Assembly: GCF_041153465.1 (NCBI RefSeq)
Contig: NZ_CP154858.1
Location: forward strand, 2,170,001-2,234,000
Source of the DNA: Thermohahella caldifontis
GTDB lineage: Bacteria; Pseudomonadota; Gammaproteobacteria; Pseudomonadales; Oleiphilaceae
Direction of reading: 5' to 3'
DNA: 64,000 bases
The position numbers and the translations under genes are program-made. Each line of letters begins with the position of its first letter. Positions within the stretch are counted from its first letter, which is position 1. The notes beneath the pieces were generated by a model. The model searched no databases. It had not been told where the DNA came from and saw only the letters and a program-made list of their open reading frames with translations. Shown here one piece after another: positions 26,308 through 35,414 of this stretch.

Positions 26308-28443
26308 ATGTCAGCGGGAGAGAACCATGCAGAGCCTGCCCACCGAACCCTCCTGGCCAGCACCCTGGCCGCCCTGATCAGCGCCTGTGCCAGCACACCC
26401 GTGGGCCAGACCGAGGCCGGCGGTATCCGGATCAGCGGCACGGAACCCGGCGAAGTGCTGCGCCCGGTGAAAACCGACGCGCCCCTGCGCAAGGCAGAGA
26501 TCATCCTGGATGAAGGCGAGTATATCCTGACGCTGGGCAACCCCACCGGCGAGGCCACACCCGCCCAATGGTTCCGCAAGCTGCCGCTGGCCGACGACAA
26601 CAGCGGGCGCTTCCGCCTGAACGTGGAGGCACCGGCACAGTTTCTCATCGTGGTGAACGACGCGGAACACAGCCTGCGCATCGTTCGCAAGAGCCTGCCC
26701 CGGCAGGTGGAACAGGCCGCCGCCAACGCGGCCGCCCAACCCAAGGGCCCCTGTACCCCCGACCTCACCCCTCAGACCATCACGGTAGGCGAGGTGTTTC
26801 AGGACGGTGAAGTGATCCGCGATGCCCTCAGCGGTCAGACCGCCCGAGTGGAAAACGGCCGGATTACCCTGACCCCGGCGGCAGACAGTGAAGGGCTGAT
26901 GCTCCTGGAAGCGGCCGAGCGTCGTCCGGCCCCCTTCCGCTGGGACAATGCCACCGTCTACTTTGCCCTCACCGACCGGTTCCACAACGGCAATCCGGAC
27001 AATGACCGCAGCTACGGCCGCCAGCCCGACGGCAAGGACGAGATCGGCACCTTCCATGGCGGCGACTTCGCCGGCCTCACCGCAAAGCTGGACTACCTCA
27101 GGGCACTGGGTGTCAATGCCCTGTGGATCTCGCCGCCCTTCGAACAGATGCATGGCTGGGTGGGGGGTGGCAGCCGCGGGGATTTCCAGCACTACGCCTA
27201 TCACGGCTATTACATCATGGACTTCACCCGCCTGGACGCCAACTTCGGCACCGAAGCGGAGCTGCGCACCCTGGTGCAGGAAGCTCACAAGCGCGGCATC
27301 CGCATTCTGCTGGATGTGGTCATGAACCACCCGGGCTATGCCACCCTGCAGGACATGCAGGACTACGGTTTTGGCGGTCTGTTCGACGGCTTTGAACGCT
27401 ATCTGCCGCCCCGGTGGGGCGACTGGCGGCCCTCCGCGGGAGAGAACTTCCACAGCTACCACGCCATGATCAACTACGACCACCCCGGCTGGTCCAGATG
27501 GTGGGGCAAGGACTGGGTGCGCGCCGGCATCTACGACTACGAGCGCCCGCCCAGCGTCAACGCTGACCCGGTCAGGGGCTCGCTGGCCTACCTGCCGGAC
27601 TTCAGGACCGAGTCCACCCGGCCCGTGGGTATCCCCGCCTTCCTGCGCAACAAGCCGGATACCCGCGCCAGGGATCTGCCCGATGCCACGGTCAGGGATT
27701 ACCTGATCACCTGGCTGACGGACTGGGTCCGCGAGTACGGCATTGACGGCTTCCGCGTGGACACCGCCAAGCATGTGGAACTGCCCGCCTGGCAGGCCCT
27801 GAAGACCGCCGCACAGCAGGCACTGGATGACTACCGCCGGGCGCACCCGGAAGACACCTTCAGCCAGGCTCCGTTCTGGATGGTGGGCGAGGTCTTCCCC
27901 CACGGTGTCCAGCGGGACACCTATTTTGAAAACGGCTTCGACGCACTCATCAACTTCGACTTCCAGCGCGGCCCGGCCAAGTCCGGCGCCGAGTGCCTCA
28001 GCCGGCTCGAAGACACCTGGAACAACTGGTCACGCCGTCTGCGGGAAGACCGCTTCAACGTGATGAGCTACATCTCCAGCCATGACACGGAACTGTTCAC
28101 CCGGCTCACCGGCGGTGATCCGACCCTGCAGAAACGCGTGGCCGCCGCCCTGCTGCTCACACCGGGTGCCGTGCAGATCTATTACGGCGACGAAAGCGCC
28201 CGCCAGCGTGGCCCGTCTGGCTCCGATCCCTCCCAGGGCACCCGCTCGGACATGAACTGGGCCGATCTGGAGAAGCCGGCGTACCAGGCCCTGCTGCGCT
28301 ACTGGCAGACCGTGGGCCAGTTCCGCCAGCGCCACCCGGCCGTGGGCGCCGGCGAACAGCGTGTCCTGGCCCGTGAGCCCTGGACGGTCAGCCGCACCCT
28401 GGGGGATGACCGCATCATCATTGTGGCGGCTCAGAAGCCCTGA
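26308..28443 (+). CDS. Secreted alpha-amylase family (GH13) lipoprotein
   Basis: This GH13 glycosidase of about 711 aa has catalytic residues D485 (GFRVDTAKH), E528 (WMVGEVF) and D593 (YISSHDTELF). The early block VYFALTDRFHNGNPDND and the layout resemble periplasmic MalS. About 200 N-terminal residues form a separate domain. A lipobox (LISAC) near residue 26 suggests anchoring as a lipoprotein. The start is doubtful: the only good ribosome site (GGGAGAG) precedes an ATG at 26327 in another frame, which would enter this frame if one C were added near 26336. It would cut starch oligosaccharides for MalEFG uptake. Confidence 0.9.
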   Translation: MSAGENHAEPAHRTLLASTLAALISACASTPVGQTEAGGIRISGTEPGEVLRPVKTDAPLRKAEIILDEGEYILTLGNPTGEATPAQWFRKLPLADDNSGRFRLNVEAPAQFLIVVNDAEHSLRIVRKSLPRQVEQAAANAAAQPKGPCTPDLTPQTITVGEVFQDGEVIRDALSGQTARVENGRITLTPAADSEGLMLLEAAERRPAPFRWDNATVYFALTDRFHNGNPDNDRSYGRQPDGKDEIGTFHGGDFAGLTAKLDYLRALGVNALWISPPFEQMHGWVGGGSRGDFQHYAYHGYYIMDFTRLDANFGTEAELRTLVQEAHKRGIRILLDVVMNHPGYATLQDMQDYGFGGLFDGFERYLPPRWGDWRPSAGENFHSYHAMINYDHPGWSRWWGKDWVRAGIYDYERPPSVNADPVRGSLAYLPDFRTESTRPVGIPAFLRNKPDTRARDLPDATVRDYLITWLTDWVREYGIDGFRVDTAKHVELPAWQALKTAAQQALDDYRRAHPEDTFSQAPFWMVGEVFPHGVQRDTYFENGFDALINFDFQRGPAKSGAECLSRLEDTWNNWSRRLREDRFNVMSYISSHDTELFTRLTGGDPTLQKRVAAALLLTPGAVQIYYGDESARQRGPSGSDPSQGTRSDMNWADLEKPAYQALLRYWQTVGQFRQRHPAVGAGEQRVLAREPWTVSRTLGDDRIIIVAAQKP

Positions 28444-28447
28444 ATCC

Positions 28448-28475
28448 GGCGGGAGCCCATCCGGGGGCTCCCGCC
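28448..28475. terminator. Hairpin between convergent amylase and nuclease genes
   Basis: A perfect 11-bp stem (GGCGGGAGCCC with its complement, 6-base loop) lies 5 bases after the amylase stop and 8 before the end of the convergent nuclease gene. There is no T run on either side, so it is terminator-like rather than canonical. Confidence 0.55.
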
Positions 28476-28482
28476 CGACAGC

Positions 28483-29076
28483 CTACTCAGCTGCCGCTTC
28501 ATCCCCATCTCCCTTGCCCGCCTTCCGCGCATCCCGCTGCGCCTTGCGCCACGCCCAGGGCGCCTGGCGCTGGGACTCGGGCAGTGACCACAATCCCAGC
28601 CCCGCCTTGCGTGCCGCGGCTTCCAGTTCCGGCAGCGACTCGTCCAGCAGGTACTTGCGGTAAACCCAGGCATGGCCATTACGCACCATGTCCGCATTGA
28701 CCCAGTCGCCGCCCACGTAGAGATCCGCCACCAGCCGCCCATAGCGGTCCACGTCCACCTGTTCCACCTGCACGAACTTGCCAAAGACCCGGTCAGCCAG
28801 GGCCTGCCTGGCCTTCTGCCCCCAGGGCTGGCCCTTTTCCGGCGCATCAATCTGGGACAGCCGGATTCGGTACTGCACCTTGCCCCGCTTGCAGGGCGTC
28901 CTGCCGTCATGGCAGTGGCGCTCGGCCACCACCTTCACCGTATCACCATCGGACACCCCCACCACCTTGGCGGTGAAGGTGCAGGCCCAGGCATAGGGCA
29001 CCCCCGTCAACAACAAGAGGATCAGAACCGCCTTGCCAGTCTTCCGGTGCCTCGCATATGTGGTCGGCAATCTCAT
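28483..29076 (-). CDS. Secreted thermonuclease-like (SNase) protein
   Basis: This 197-aa protein has a signal peptide (residues 1-31, ending PYAWA before CTF) and a staphylococcal-nuclease domain. It shows VVGVSDGDTVKVV, IRLSQIDAPEKGQPWGQKAR (Arg and Glu of the active site) and DRYGRLVADLYV (second Arg). An insert with two Cys (HCHDGRTPCKRG) near residue 55 could form a disulfide outside the cytoplasm. The C-terminus is charged and repetitive. It should cut nucleic acids in the periplasm or outside. It stands alone, 26 bases upstream of the thioredoxin gene's end. Confidence 0.88.
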   Translation of the reverse strand: MRLPTTYARHRKTGKAVLILLLLTGVPYAWACTFTAKVVGVSDGDTVKVVAERHCHDGRTPCKRGKVQYRIRLSQIDAPEKGQPWGQKARQALADRVFGKFVQVEQVDVDRYGRLVADLYVGGDWVNADMVRNGHAWVYRKYLLDESLPELEAAARKAGLGLWSLPESQRQAPWAWRKAQRDARKAGKGDGDEAAAE

Positions 29077-29101
29077 TTTTTCTCCTTGCTACCGCGTCAG
29101 A

Positions 29102-29338
29102 TCAGCTCTGCAGCCAATCTACTATCTTTTCCCGCGTTGGCAAGCCGCCGGCGTGCATGACCTTCCCGTCCACCACCACCGCCGGCGTGCTCATCACGCC
29201 ATAACGGACAATCTCTGCGACATCCTCCACCTTGTCCACCGTGAGCTCCAGCCCCAGCTCCCGGGCGACCTCCTCAACCAATGCCTTGGTGGTCTGACAT
29301 TTTGCACAGCCGGTTCCCAATACCTTGATCACTTTCAT
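29102..29338 (-). CDS. Small thioredoxin-like protein (redox-active disulfide protein 2 type)
   Basis: This 78-aa minimal thioredoxin fold begins MKVIKVLGTGCAKC. The CxxC (CAKC) near the N-terminus and cis-Pro in MSTPAVVVDGK are present. The ATG at 29338 follows GAGGAAA and starts 10 bases after the permease stop; a longer upstream open frame is not needed. Proteins of this kind are often next to or fused to ArsP-type permeases, and a redox role for the permease is plausible but not shown. Confidence 0.88.
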   Translation of the reverse strand: MKVIKVLGTGCAKCQTTKALVEEVARELGLELTVDKVEDVAEIVRYGVMSTPAVVVDGKVMHAGGLPTREKIVDWLQS

Positions 29339-29348
29339 GCCGATTTCC

Positions 29349-30386
29349 TCACAATACCGCGTTGAACACAAAGCCCACCAGCAGGATGCCGCAGGCCACT
29401 ATGGATGCGAATGTCACGATCAGGCGCATCTTCAGCACCTTGCGCAGGATCACCATCTCCGGAAAGGACAGGGCAATCACGCTCATCATGAATGCGAGCA
29501 CCGTCCCGAGCGCTGCGCCCTTGGCCAGCAGGGCCTGGACGATGGGAATGATGCCCGCGGCGTTGGTATACATGGGCACGCCCATGATGACCGCCAGCGG
29601 GACCGACCACCAGGCGGACTTGCCCATCACGGACGCCATGAAGTCCTGAGGCACATAGCCGTGAATCAGGGCCCCGACGGCAATCCCGCCCACCACGTAG
29701 GGCCAGACCCGGCCCACGATGTCCTGCACGCTCTTCAGGCCGGCGTCAATGCGCTCGGAGAGCGGGATGCGGCCATCCGGGGCGGTCACCTGAACGTGAG
29801 GGATCTCGCGCACCCAATCCTCCAGGCCATCCTCCATGTTGAGGCGCCCGATGATCCAGCCACAGACGATGGCCACTGCCAGCCCGAGCCCCAGATAGAG
29901 CAGTGCCACCTGCCAGCCGAAGAGTCCGAACAGGAGCGTGAGGGCCACTTCGTTCACCATGGGTGCCGCAATCAGAAAGGAGAAGGTCACGCCCAGCGGC
30001 ACCCCCGCCTGGACGAACCCCATGAACAGGGGCACGGCAGAACAGGAGCAGAACGGGGTGACAATACCCAGACAGGCCGCCAGCACATTCCCCACCCCCT
30101 CACGCCGGCCGGCAAGCAGGGCGCGTGTGCGTTCAGGCGTGAAACTGCTGTTGATCATGCCCATCACGAACACGACACCGGTCAGCAGCAACAGGACCTT
30201 GGGCGTGTCGTAGAAGAAGAATTGCAGGGCACCGCCCAGATGACTGTCCGCCGCCATGGGCAGCATCCGCACCAGCCACTCGGAAAACGGAATCAGGGCC
30301 TGCCAGGCCGTCCACCAGAACGCCACGAACAGGGCGATGAACCACCGCGGATGACTTTCAGACCAGTTACGCAAGGTTGCGAGCAT
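29349..30386 (-). CDS. ArsP/DUF318-type permease
   Basis: This 345-aa membrane protein has about eight helices. The conserved Cys-rich block TPFCSCSAVPLF is shared with ArsP, the methylarsenite exporter, and with related metal exporters; GVPMYTNAAGIIP is the matching second-half motif. A soluble loop lies near residues 190-225. The ATG at 30386 has AGGAGAGG upstream. The real substrate (organoarsenical or metal) cannot be told from sequence. It lies between a sigma factor gene and a thioredoxin gene in one direction. Confidence 0.85.
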   Translation of the reverse strand: MLATLRNWSESHPRWFIALFVAFWWTAWQALIPFSEWLVRMLPMAADSHLGGALQFFFYDTPKVLLLLTGVVFVMGMINSSFTPERTRALLAGRREGVGNVLAACLGIVTPFCSCSAVPLFMGFVQAGVPLGVTFSFLIAAPMVNEVALTLLFGLFGWQVALLYLGLGLAVAIVCGWIIGRLNMEDGLEDWVREIPHVQVTAPDGRIPLSERIDAGLKSVQDIVGRVWPYVVGGIAVGALIHGYVPQDFMASVMGKSAWWSVPLAVIMGVPMYTNAAGIIPIVQALLAKGAALGTVLAFMMSVIALSFPEMVILRKVLKMRLIVTFASIVACGILLVGFVFNAVL

Positions 30387-30453
30387 GTTGCCTCTCCTGT
30401 CATGTCTCTCACACAGAAGACGCAGCAACGCTCAAAAGGATTCGGATTTTTTG

Positions 30454-31017
30454 CTATGGGTTGGCAGAAGCCTGATGACAGCAGACCTGCCCGGTGTCCT
30501 CATCAAAGTTCACCTGGCAGTTGCGGATCAACGCATCCCGCAAACGCTGACGCGCCCGCAGCAAGCGGCTCTTGGCGGCAGACAGCCCGAGTCCCCGCGC
30601 TTCGGCGTAGGCCCGCACCGTCTGACCCTCCAGATCACAGGCTTGCAGGATGGCCCGGTCTTCTTCCGGCAGGCACGGCAGATTGCGCAGGATGCAGGCA
30701 TCCAGTTCGTCCACGGGTGCACGCCCGGACCCGGGCGCTTCAACGGACTCCGCCACGGCCAGGTCTGCGACCGGCTTCTGGCGACGAACATGATCCACCA
30801 GGGTCGTGCGCGCCACCTGATACAGCCAGGCCCGGGGATTGTCCAGTTCACAGAAGGCCTGCCCCTGACGCATGGCCTTCAGAAAGACGTCCTGCAACAC
30901 ATCTTCTGCATGAAATCCTTCGCGAAGCTGGCTGATCAGATAACGCCGCAGCTCGTGCTCATGTTCTGCCCAGGCACGTGTCACACATTCAAAAGGCCCT
31001 GTCCGACCCTCGCTCAT
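30454..31017 (-). CDS. ECF RNA polymerase sigma factor, SigZ-like
   Basis: This 187-aa sigma factor has region 2 (YLISQLREGFHAEDVLQDVFLKA, PRAWLYQVARTTLVDHVRR) and region 4 (LPEEDRAILQACDLEGQ, GLGLSAAKSRLLRARQRL). The C-terminal tail has Cys residues (NCQVNFDEDTGQVCCHQ), a feature I associate with SigZ-type factors. No anti-sigma gene is adjacent. It probably controls the permease and thioredoxin genes that follow it (67-base gap). The start at 31017 has GGGGGA upstream; the longer open frame runs antisense through the DTW gene and is rejected. Confidence 0.88.
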   Translation of the reverse strand: MSEGRTGPFECVTRAWAEHEHELRRYLISQLREGFHAEDVLQDVFLKAMRQGQAFCELDNPRAWLYQVARTTLVDHVRRQKPVADLAVAESVEAPGSGRAPVDELDACILRNLPCLPEEDRAILQACDLEGQTVRAYAEARGLGLSAAKSRLLRARQRLRDALIRNCQVNFDEDTGQVCCHQASANP

Positions 31018-31161
31018 ACGTCCCCCAGTAACGGACTGGCTACCGGGTTCCACTATACCTTGCACAGCAAGGATGTCACCTTGTTGTGAAAAAGCGTCAT
31101 GGCCCCATGCGGCGCGCACGGCAAGCTGGCAATACCCTTCGCCTGACACTAAAATGCGCCC

Positions 31162-31869
31162 ATGCCGCACACCAACGCCATTCTGGCGCTGCGCCGTGAA
31201 CAACTGGCCCGCGCCACCAAGCCCTTCCGTGCCCGGGGCAGCCGGGTCGTCCGCTGCGAGGCCTGCCTGTTGCCCGAGGCGGATTGCATCTGTACCGTCC
31301 GGCCGGCGGTCACCTGCCGCAGTGCCTTCTGTTTTCTGGTCTATCCGGGCGAAGCCTTCAAACCCAGCAACAGTGGCCGGCTGATTGCCGATATCGCGCC
31401 CGATAACCATGCCTTTCTCTGGCAACGCACCGCCTGCGACCCGCGGCTGCAGGCCTTGCTTGAGGATGAACGTTATGCGCCCATGGTGGTGTTTCCCCAT
31501 GACTACGCTGCCCCCGAACGCTGCATTCACCACCCGGAGGAAGCGCTTGCGGGCCAGCCGGAGCGGATCCCGCTGTTCGTGATGCTGGAAGGCACCTGGC
31601 GTGAGGCCCGCAAGATGTTCCGCAGCCCGTGGCTGGCCTCTCTGCCGGTTCTGGGTCTGAAGCCTGAAGCGGCATCCCGTTACCTGATGCGGGATGCGGC
31701 CCACCCGCATCAGTTGTGCACCGCAGAGGTCGGCATCGAACTGCTGAAACTGGCCGGGGAGCCCGACGCGGCGCAGGCCCTGGCGGACTACTTCGAGCGG
31801 TTCTGCGCGCACTATGCTGTCATCAAGCCTCATCTGCATCACAAGACGAGAGGTCAGACACCCGGCTAG
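31162..31869 (+). CDS. DTW-domain tRNA-uridine aminocarboxypropyltransferase
   Basis: This 235-aa protein has a Cys cluster, CEACLLPEADCIC (residues 34-46), typical of the DTW family's zinc-binding part. It also has FLVYPGEAFKPSNSGRL and the motif LEGTWREARKM, where the family's DTW reads GTW. E. coli TapT (YfiP) makes acp3U47 in tRNA, and this is the likely activity. It is a single gene, divergent from the sigma factor. Confidence 0.88.
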   Translation: MPHTNAILALRREQLARATKPFRARGSRVVRCEACLLPEADCICTVRPAVTCRSAFCFLVYPGEAFKPSNSGRLIADIAPDNHAFLWQRTACDPRLQALLEDERYAPMVVFPHDYAAPERCIHHPEEALAGQPERIPLFVMLEGTWREARKMFRSPWLASLPVLGLKPEAASRYLMRDAAHPHQLCTAEVGIELLKLAGEPDAAQALADYFERFCAHYAVIKPHLHHKTRGQTPG

Positions 31870-31898
31870 CCGGGCAGATTCAGAAAATCTGTCCGGCT
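31868..31898 (+). terminator. Hairpin at the end of the DTW gene
   Basis: A 13-bp stem with one G-T pair (AGCCGGGCAGATT against AATCTGTCCGGCT, 5-base loop) begins within the stop codon. No T tract follows, so termination may be weak. Confidence 0.5.
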
Positions 31899-31972
31899 TG
31901 ATCCGGCGCATTCAGTTCCGGCACGCCTCATGGTAAGTTAACCTTCCGAATGCTGTTCCGAGGAGTCGCCTG

Positions 31973-32767
31973 TTGCCGTATCTTCCCCTCACATCCGAGC
32001 GGATACCGCCCACACTGCGGGTGGACGCGTTGTCACGGCTGCTCGTCCTCGTCGCTCTGCTGGCCGGTCTGCTGCCGGTTGCGGCCGCGGCGTCCACAGT
32101 GAATATCGCCGTGGCCAGTAACTTCCGCAGCACCATGGAAGACCTGGTGGATACGTACCGGCAACACTCCGGCCAGACGCTCCGCCCCGCCTACGGCTCC
32201 ACGGGCAAGCTGTATGCACAGATCCGCCACGGCGCGCCCTTTGCGGCCCTGTTTGCCGCCGATACGGAAACGCCGGCCCGCCTCGTGCGCGAAGGACACG
32301 CCCTGCCGGACACGCAGTTCATCTATGCCCGGGGGAGACTGGTGCTCTGGAGTCCGCAGCCGGGACTGGTGGATGGGGAAGGCCGGGTGCTTCAGCAGGG
32401 CGGGTTCCGCCGTCTGGCCATCGCCAATCCGAAACTGGCGCCCTATGGCCGGGCGGCAGAGGACGTGATGCAGGCCCTGGGTGTCTGGCAGGTGCTGCAG
32501 CCCCGACTGGTACGGGGTGAGAATGTGGGGCAGGCCTTCCAGTATGTCGCCAGTGGTGCCGCGGAGCTGGGTTTTGTCGCCGCCTCCCAGCTGGATCGGG
32601 GCAAACCTGCGGGCAGCGTCTGGTATCCGCCTCCGTCCCTCTACACCCCCATTCTGCAGTCGGCGGTGATGCTGCAGGAATCGCCGCAAGTCCGCGCCTT
32701 CTTCCGGTTCGTCCGGAGCGAGGCCGGCCGGGCCATCATCCGGCAGCACGGGTACGATACGCCATGA
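31973..32767 (+). CDS. modA: ModA, periplasmic molybdate-binding protein
   Basis: This 264-aa solute-binding protein has a signal peptide (hydrophobic stretch near residues 22-40, cut near AAAA). The mature blocks are [43 protein letters not shown] and [21 protein letters not shown], typical for ModA. The start is TTG at 31973, supported by GAGGAG 7 bases upstream; an internal GTG (about 32020) is an alternative. It overlaps modB by 4 bases. Confidence 0.92.
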   Translation: MPYLPLTSERIPPTLRVDALSRLLVLVALLAGLLPVAAAASTVNIAVASNFRSTMEDLVDTYRQHSGQTLRPAYGSTGKLYAQIRHGAPFAALFAADTETPARLVREGHALPDTQFIYARGRLVLWSPQPGLVDGEGRVLQQGGFRRLAIANPKLAPYGRAAEDVMQALGVWQVLQPRLVRGENVGQAFQYVASGAAELGFVAASQLDRGKPAGSVWYPPPSLYTPILQSAVMLQESPQVRAFFRFVRSEAGRAIIRQHGYDTP

Positions 32768-33447
32768 CCCCCGAAGCTCAGGATCTTGCCGCACTCTGGC
32801 TGACGCTGAAACTGGCAGGTGTGACCACCCTGACTCTGCTGGTGCTCGGCACGCCCCTGGCCTGGTGGCTGGCCCGCTCCAATGCGCGCTGGAAGGTGAT
32901 GGTGGATGCCATCGTGGCCCTGCCGCTGGTACTGCCCCCAACCGTGCTGGGCTTCTACCTGCTGGTGGCACTGGGACCGGAGGGGCCGCTCGGCCGGCTC
33001 GTCACCGGATTTGGCGGGCAGGCGCCGGTGTTTTCCTTCACCGGCCTGGTGATCGGCTCGGTCATCTATTCACTGCCCTTTGTGGTGCAGCCCCTGCGCG
33101 ATGCCTTTGCGGCCATCGGTTCGCTGCCCCTGGAAGTGGCGGCCACGCTCCGCGCCAGTCCGCTGGACCGGTTTCTCACGGTGGCCTTGCCGCTCGCCCG
33201 CTCCGGCTTTCTGACCGCTGCCGTCCTGGGCTTCGCGCATACCCTGGGTGAGTTTGGCGTGGTGCTGATGATCGGCGGCAATATCCCCGGTCAGACGCAA
33301 GTACTGTCCATTGCCATCTACGAGCATGTGGAAGCACTGGAGTACGGACGCGCACATGTGCTGGCCGGCGGCCTGCTGGCGCTGTCGTTCCTGATGCTGC
33401 TGGCGGTCTATGGGTTCAACCGGCGTTTCTCGGCAGTGAGGGCCTGA
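32764..33447 (+). CDS. modB: ModB, molybdate ABC transporter permease
   Basis: This 227-aa inner-membrane protein has five or six helices. It shows [14 protein letters not shown] and the EAA-type loop [18 protein letters not shown], then [20 protein letters not shown], a hallmark of ModB. It forms the channel for molybdate between ModA and ModC. It overlaps modA as ATGA and its TGA shares a base with the modC ATG. Confidence 0.94.
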   Translation: MTPEAQDLAALWLTLKLAGVTTLTLLVLGTPLAWWLARSNARWKVMVDAIVALPLVLPPTVLGFYLLVALGPEGPLGRLVTGFGGQAPVFSFTGLVIGSVIYSLPFVVQPLRDAFAAIGSLPLEVAATLRASPLDRFLTVALPLARSGFLTAAVLGFAHTLGEFGVVLMIGGNIPGQTQVLSIAIYEHVEALEYGRAHVLAGGLLALSFLMLLAVYGFNRRFSAVRA

Positions 33448-34508
33448 TGGACATTCGTTTCCGCCTCTCCCGCCCCGGTTTCGCCATGGACGTGGACCTG
33501 CAGTTGCCGGATACCGGCGTCACAGCCCTCTTCGGCCCATCCGGCTGCGGCAAGACGACCTTTCTGCGTGTCGTGGCCGGACTGGAGCGCCTGCCGGATG
33601 CCCGTGTCCGGGTCGCAGGCGAAACCTGGCAATCCGGGGACACCTGGTGCCCGACACACCGGCGCCCACTGGGCTATGTCTTCCAGCAGCCGGGGCTGTT
33701 CGAGCACCTCAGCGTGCGGCAAAATCTTCTCTATGGCGCGCGCCGGGTCAGGACGCCGATGCCGGCACAAGCACAGGACCATGTCATTGATCTGCTCGGG
33801 CTGTCCCCCTTGCTGGACCGCTCTCCCGGCGGGCTGTCCGGTGGCGAGCAGCAGCGCGTGGCCATTGCCCGGGCGCTGTTCACCCAGCCCCGGCTGCTGT
33901 TGCTGGACGAACCCCTGGCGGCGCTGGACGAAGTCCGCAAGCAGGACATACTCGGCTATCTGACCCGCATTCGCCGCGAGCTGGACATCCCCATGCTGTT
34001 TGTCTCCCACTCGAGGGATGAAGTCGCCCGCCTGGCGGACTATCTGGTGCTGCTGGATCAGGGCCGGGTGACTGCCCATGGCCCGGCCACCGACCTGTTC
34101 AGCCGGCTGGATGTGTCACTGGCCCGGCAGCCGGATACCGGCGTCGTGCTGGATACGCGGGTGGCTGACCATGATGCCCGGTATGATCTGACGACCCTGA
34201 CCTTCCCCGGCGGCAGCCTGCTCGTCCCCGGCAGTCCGGGTGCGCCGGGGACCGACGTGCGTGTTCAGGTCCGGGCCCGCGACGTCAGTCTCAGCCTGGA
34301 CCCGCCCGGCCGCACCAGCATCCTCAACGTCCTGCCGGTCACCATCGATACCCTGGCGGACGCCGGCCCGGCTCAGGTGCTGGTCCGGGTCAATGCCGGC
34401 CCGACCCTCTTGCTGGCACGGTTGTCCCGCAAGTCGGTCGAAACCCTCAGTCTCCGCCCCGGCCAGCGTGCCTTCGCCCAGGTAAAAGCCGTTGCCGTGC
34501 TGGCCTGA
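33447..34508 (+). CDS. modC: ModC, molybdate ABC transporter ATPase
   Basis: This 353-aa protein has an ABC ATPase domain with Walker [10 protein letters not shown] (K36), Q-loop [11 protein letters not shown], signature [15 protein letters not shown], Walker [13 protein letters not shown] and the switch His in VSHSRDEV. The C-terminal 65 residues form a Mop domain ([19 protein letters not shown]) that can bind molybdate. It completes modABC; no modE is seen nearby. Confidence 0.94.
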   Translation: MDIRFRLSRPGFAMDVDLQLPDTGVTALFGPSGCGKTTFLRVVAGLERLPDARVRVAGETWQSGDTWCPTHRRPLGYVFQQPGLFEHLSVRQNLLYGARRVRTPMPAQAQDHVIDLLGLSPLLDRSPGGLSGGEQQRVAIARALFTQPRLLLLDEPLAALDEVRKQDILGYLTRIRRELDIPMLFVSHSRDEVARLADYLVLLDQGRVTAHGPATDLFSRLDVSLARQPDTGVVLDTRVADHDARYDLTTLTFPGGSLLVPGSPGAPGTDVRVQVRARDVSLSLDPPGRTSILNVLPVTIDTLADAGPAQVLVRVNAGPTLLLARLSRKSVETLSLRPGQRAFAQVKAVAVLA

Positions 34509-34630
34509 ACCCGGGCGTCCCCGCATGCTGCCATGTCACCAGACAGGTGCCGCGTCACAAAAGACGGGCAGACGGATGCGCAAACGACCCCACAGGATTT
34601 ACAATGGCGCTTTCAATCAGGAGAAATCTC

Positions 34631-34915
34631 ATGCTCAAGGTCAACGAATACTTTGACGGCAAGGTCAAGTCCATCGCATTTCAGACTGCCGATCTGCCAG
34701 CCACCGTCGGCGTGATGGCCCCCGGCGAATACACCTTTTCCACCTCCAGCACCGAATACATGACCGTCGTCAGCGGTGCGCTGACTGTCCGGCTCCCCGG
34801 TTCCGGAGACTGGCAAACCTTCCGGGACGGTGACACCTTCACGGTACCTGCCGGGGCGAGCTTCGATCTTCGGGTCGAGTGTGATACGGCCTACCTCTGC
34901 CGCTACGAGGGCTGA
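34631..34915 (+). CDS. ppnP: PpnP, pyrimidine/purine nucleoside phosphorylase (DUF1255 cupin)
   Basis: This 94-aa single cupin barrel has [37 protein letters not shown] and [19 protein letters not shown], a close match to YaiE/PpnP in length and motifs. The family phosphorolyses several nucleosides. The ATG at 34631 has AGGAGA upstream. It stands alone, 122 bases after modC. Confidence 0.92.
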   Translation: MLKVNEYFDGKVKSIAFQTADLPATVGVMAPGEYTFSTSSTEYMTVVSGALTVRLPGSGDWQTFRDGDTFTVPAGASFDLRVECDTAYLCRYEG

Positions 34916-34989
34916 CATTACCGTAACAGGACAACCGGCACTTTCCGGACTAGACTGAAGGACATCCCCGGAAAACGGAGTCAACGGTC

Positions 34990-35388
34990 ATGCTTTCGCT
35001 GAGTGAAAAAACCCCGGTACGCCTGGTGCAGATTTCCCTGCCCTTTTCCGTCGCCCAGTTGCTGCTGGGCGGCCTGAACTGGCCCAACCTCTGGCTGATT
35101 GCGGTCTTCACGCTCAGTGTCTATGTGCTGGCGCGGCTCTATACCCTGCTGGAAGTGATCACGCTCACCTCACTGACGGATACCACCGAATTCCGGCAAC
35201 TGCTGGGGGTGGCGGCGGTGCTGTTCATCGGCATCGCCACCTTCACCTGGTCCTGGCTGTTCGGCACCTACTTCGCGTTTGTCGTCGCCGTGTACCTCAT
35301 CTCGCCCTACGACCGGGACTGGCTCGCCGGACGGATGCAGATGGTGGTGTATGACAACAAGGTGGAATACCGCCGGGTCGATGCCTGA
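34990..35388 (+). CDS. Small membrane protein of unknown function
   Basis: I do not recognise this 132-aa protein. It has three or four predicted helices (residues about 14-30, 33-56, 70-85 and 88-102) and a short polar tail ending NKVEYRRVDA, probably cytoplasmic. It has no catalytic motif. It starts 74 bases after ppnP and converges with the aldo/keto reductase gene. Confidence 0.75.
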   Translation: MLSLSEKTPVRLVQISLPFSVAQLLLGGLNWPNLWLIAVFTLSVYVLARLYTLLEVITLTSLTDTTEFRQLLGVAAVLFIGIATFTWSWLFGTYFAFVVAVYLISPYDRDWLAGRMQMVVYDNKVEYRRVDA

Positions 35389-35414
35389 ATACCCGGCGGC
35401 CAGCCGGTCACCCG

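Noticed and set aside
30454..31911. A 485-codon open frame on the minus strand extending past the sigma factor start
   Set aside because: The upstream part is antisense to the DTW gene and shows no sigma-factor sequence; a ribosome site supports the ATG at 31017.
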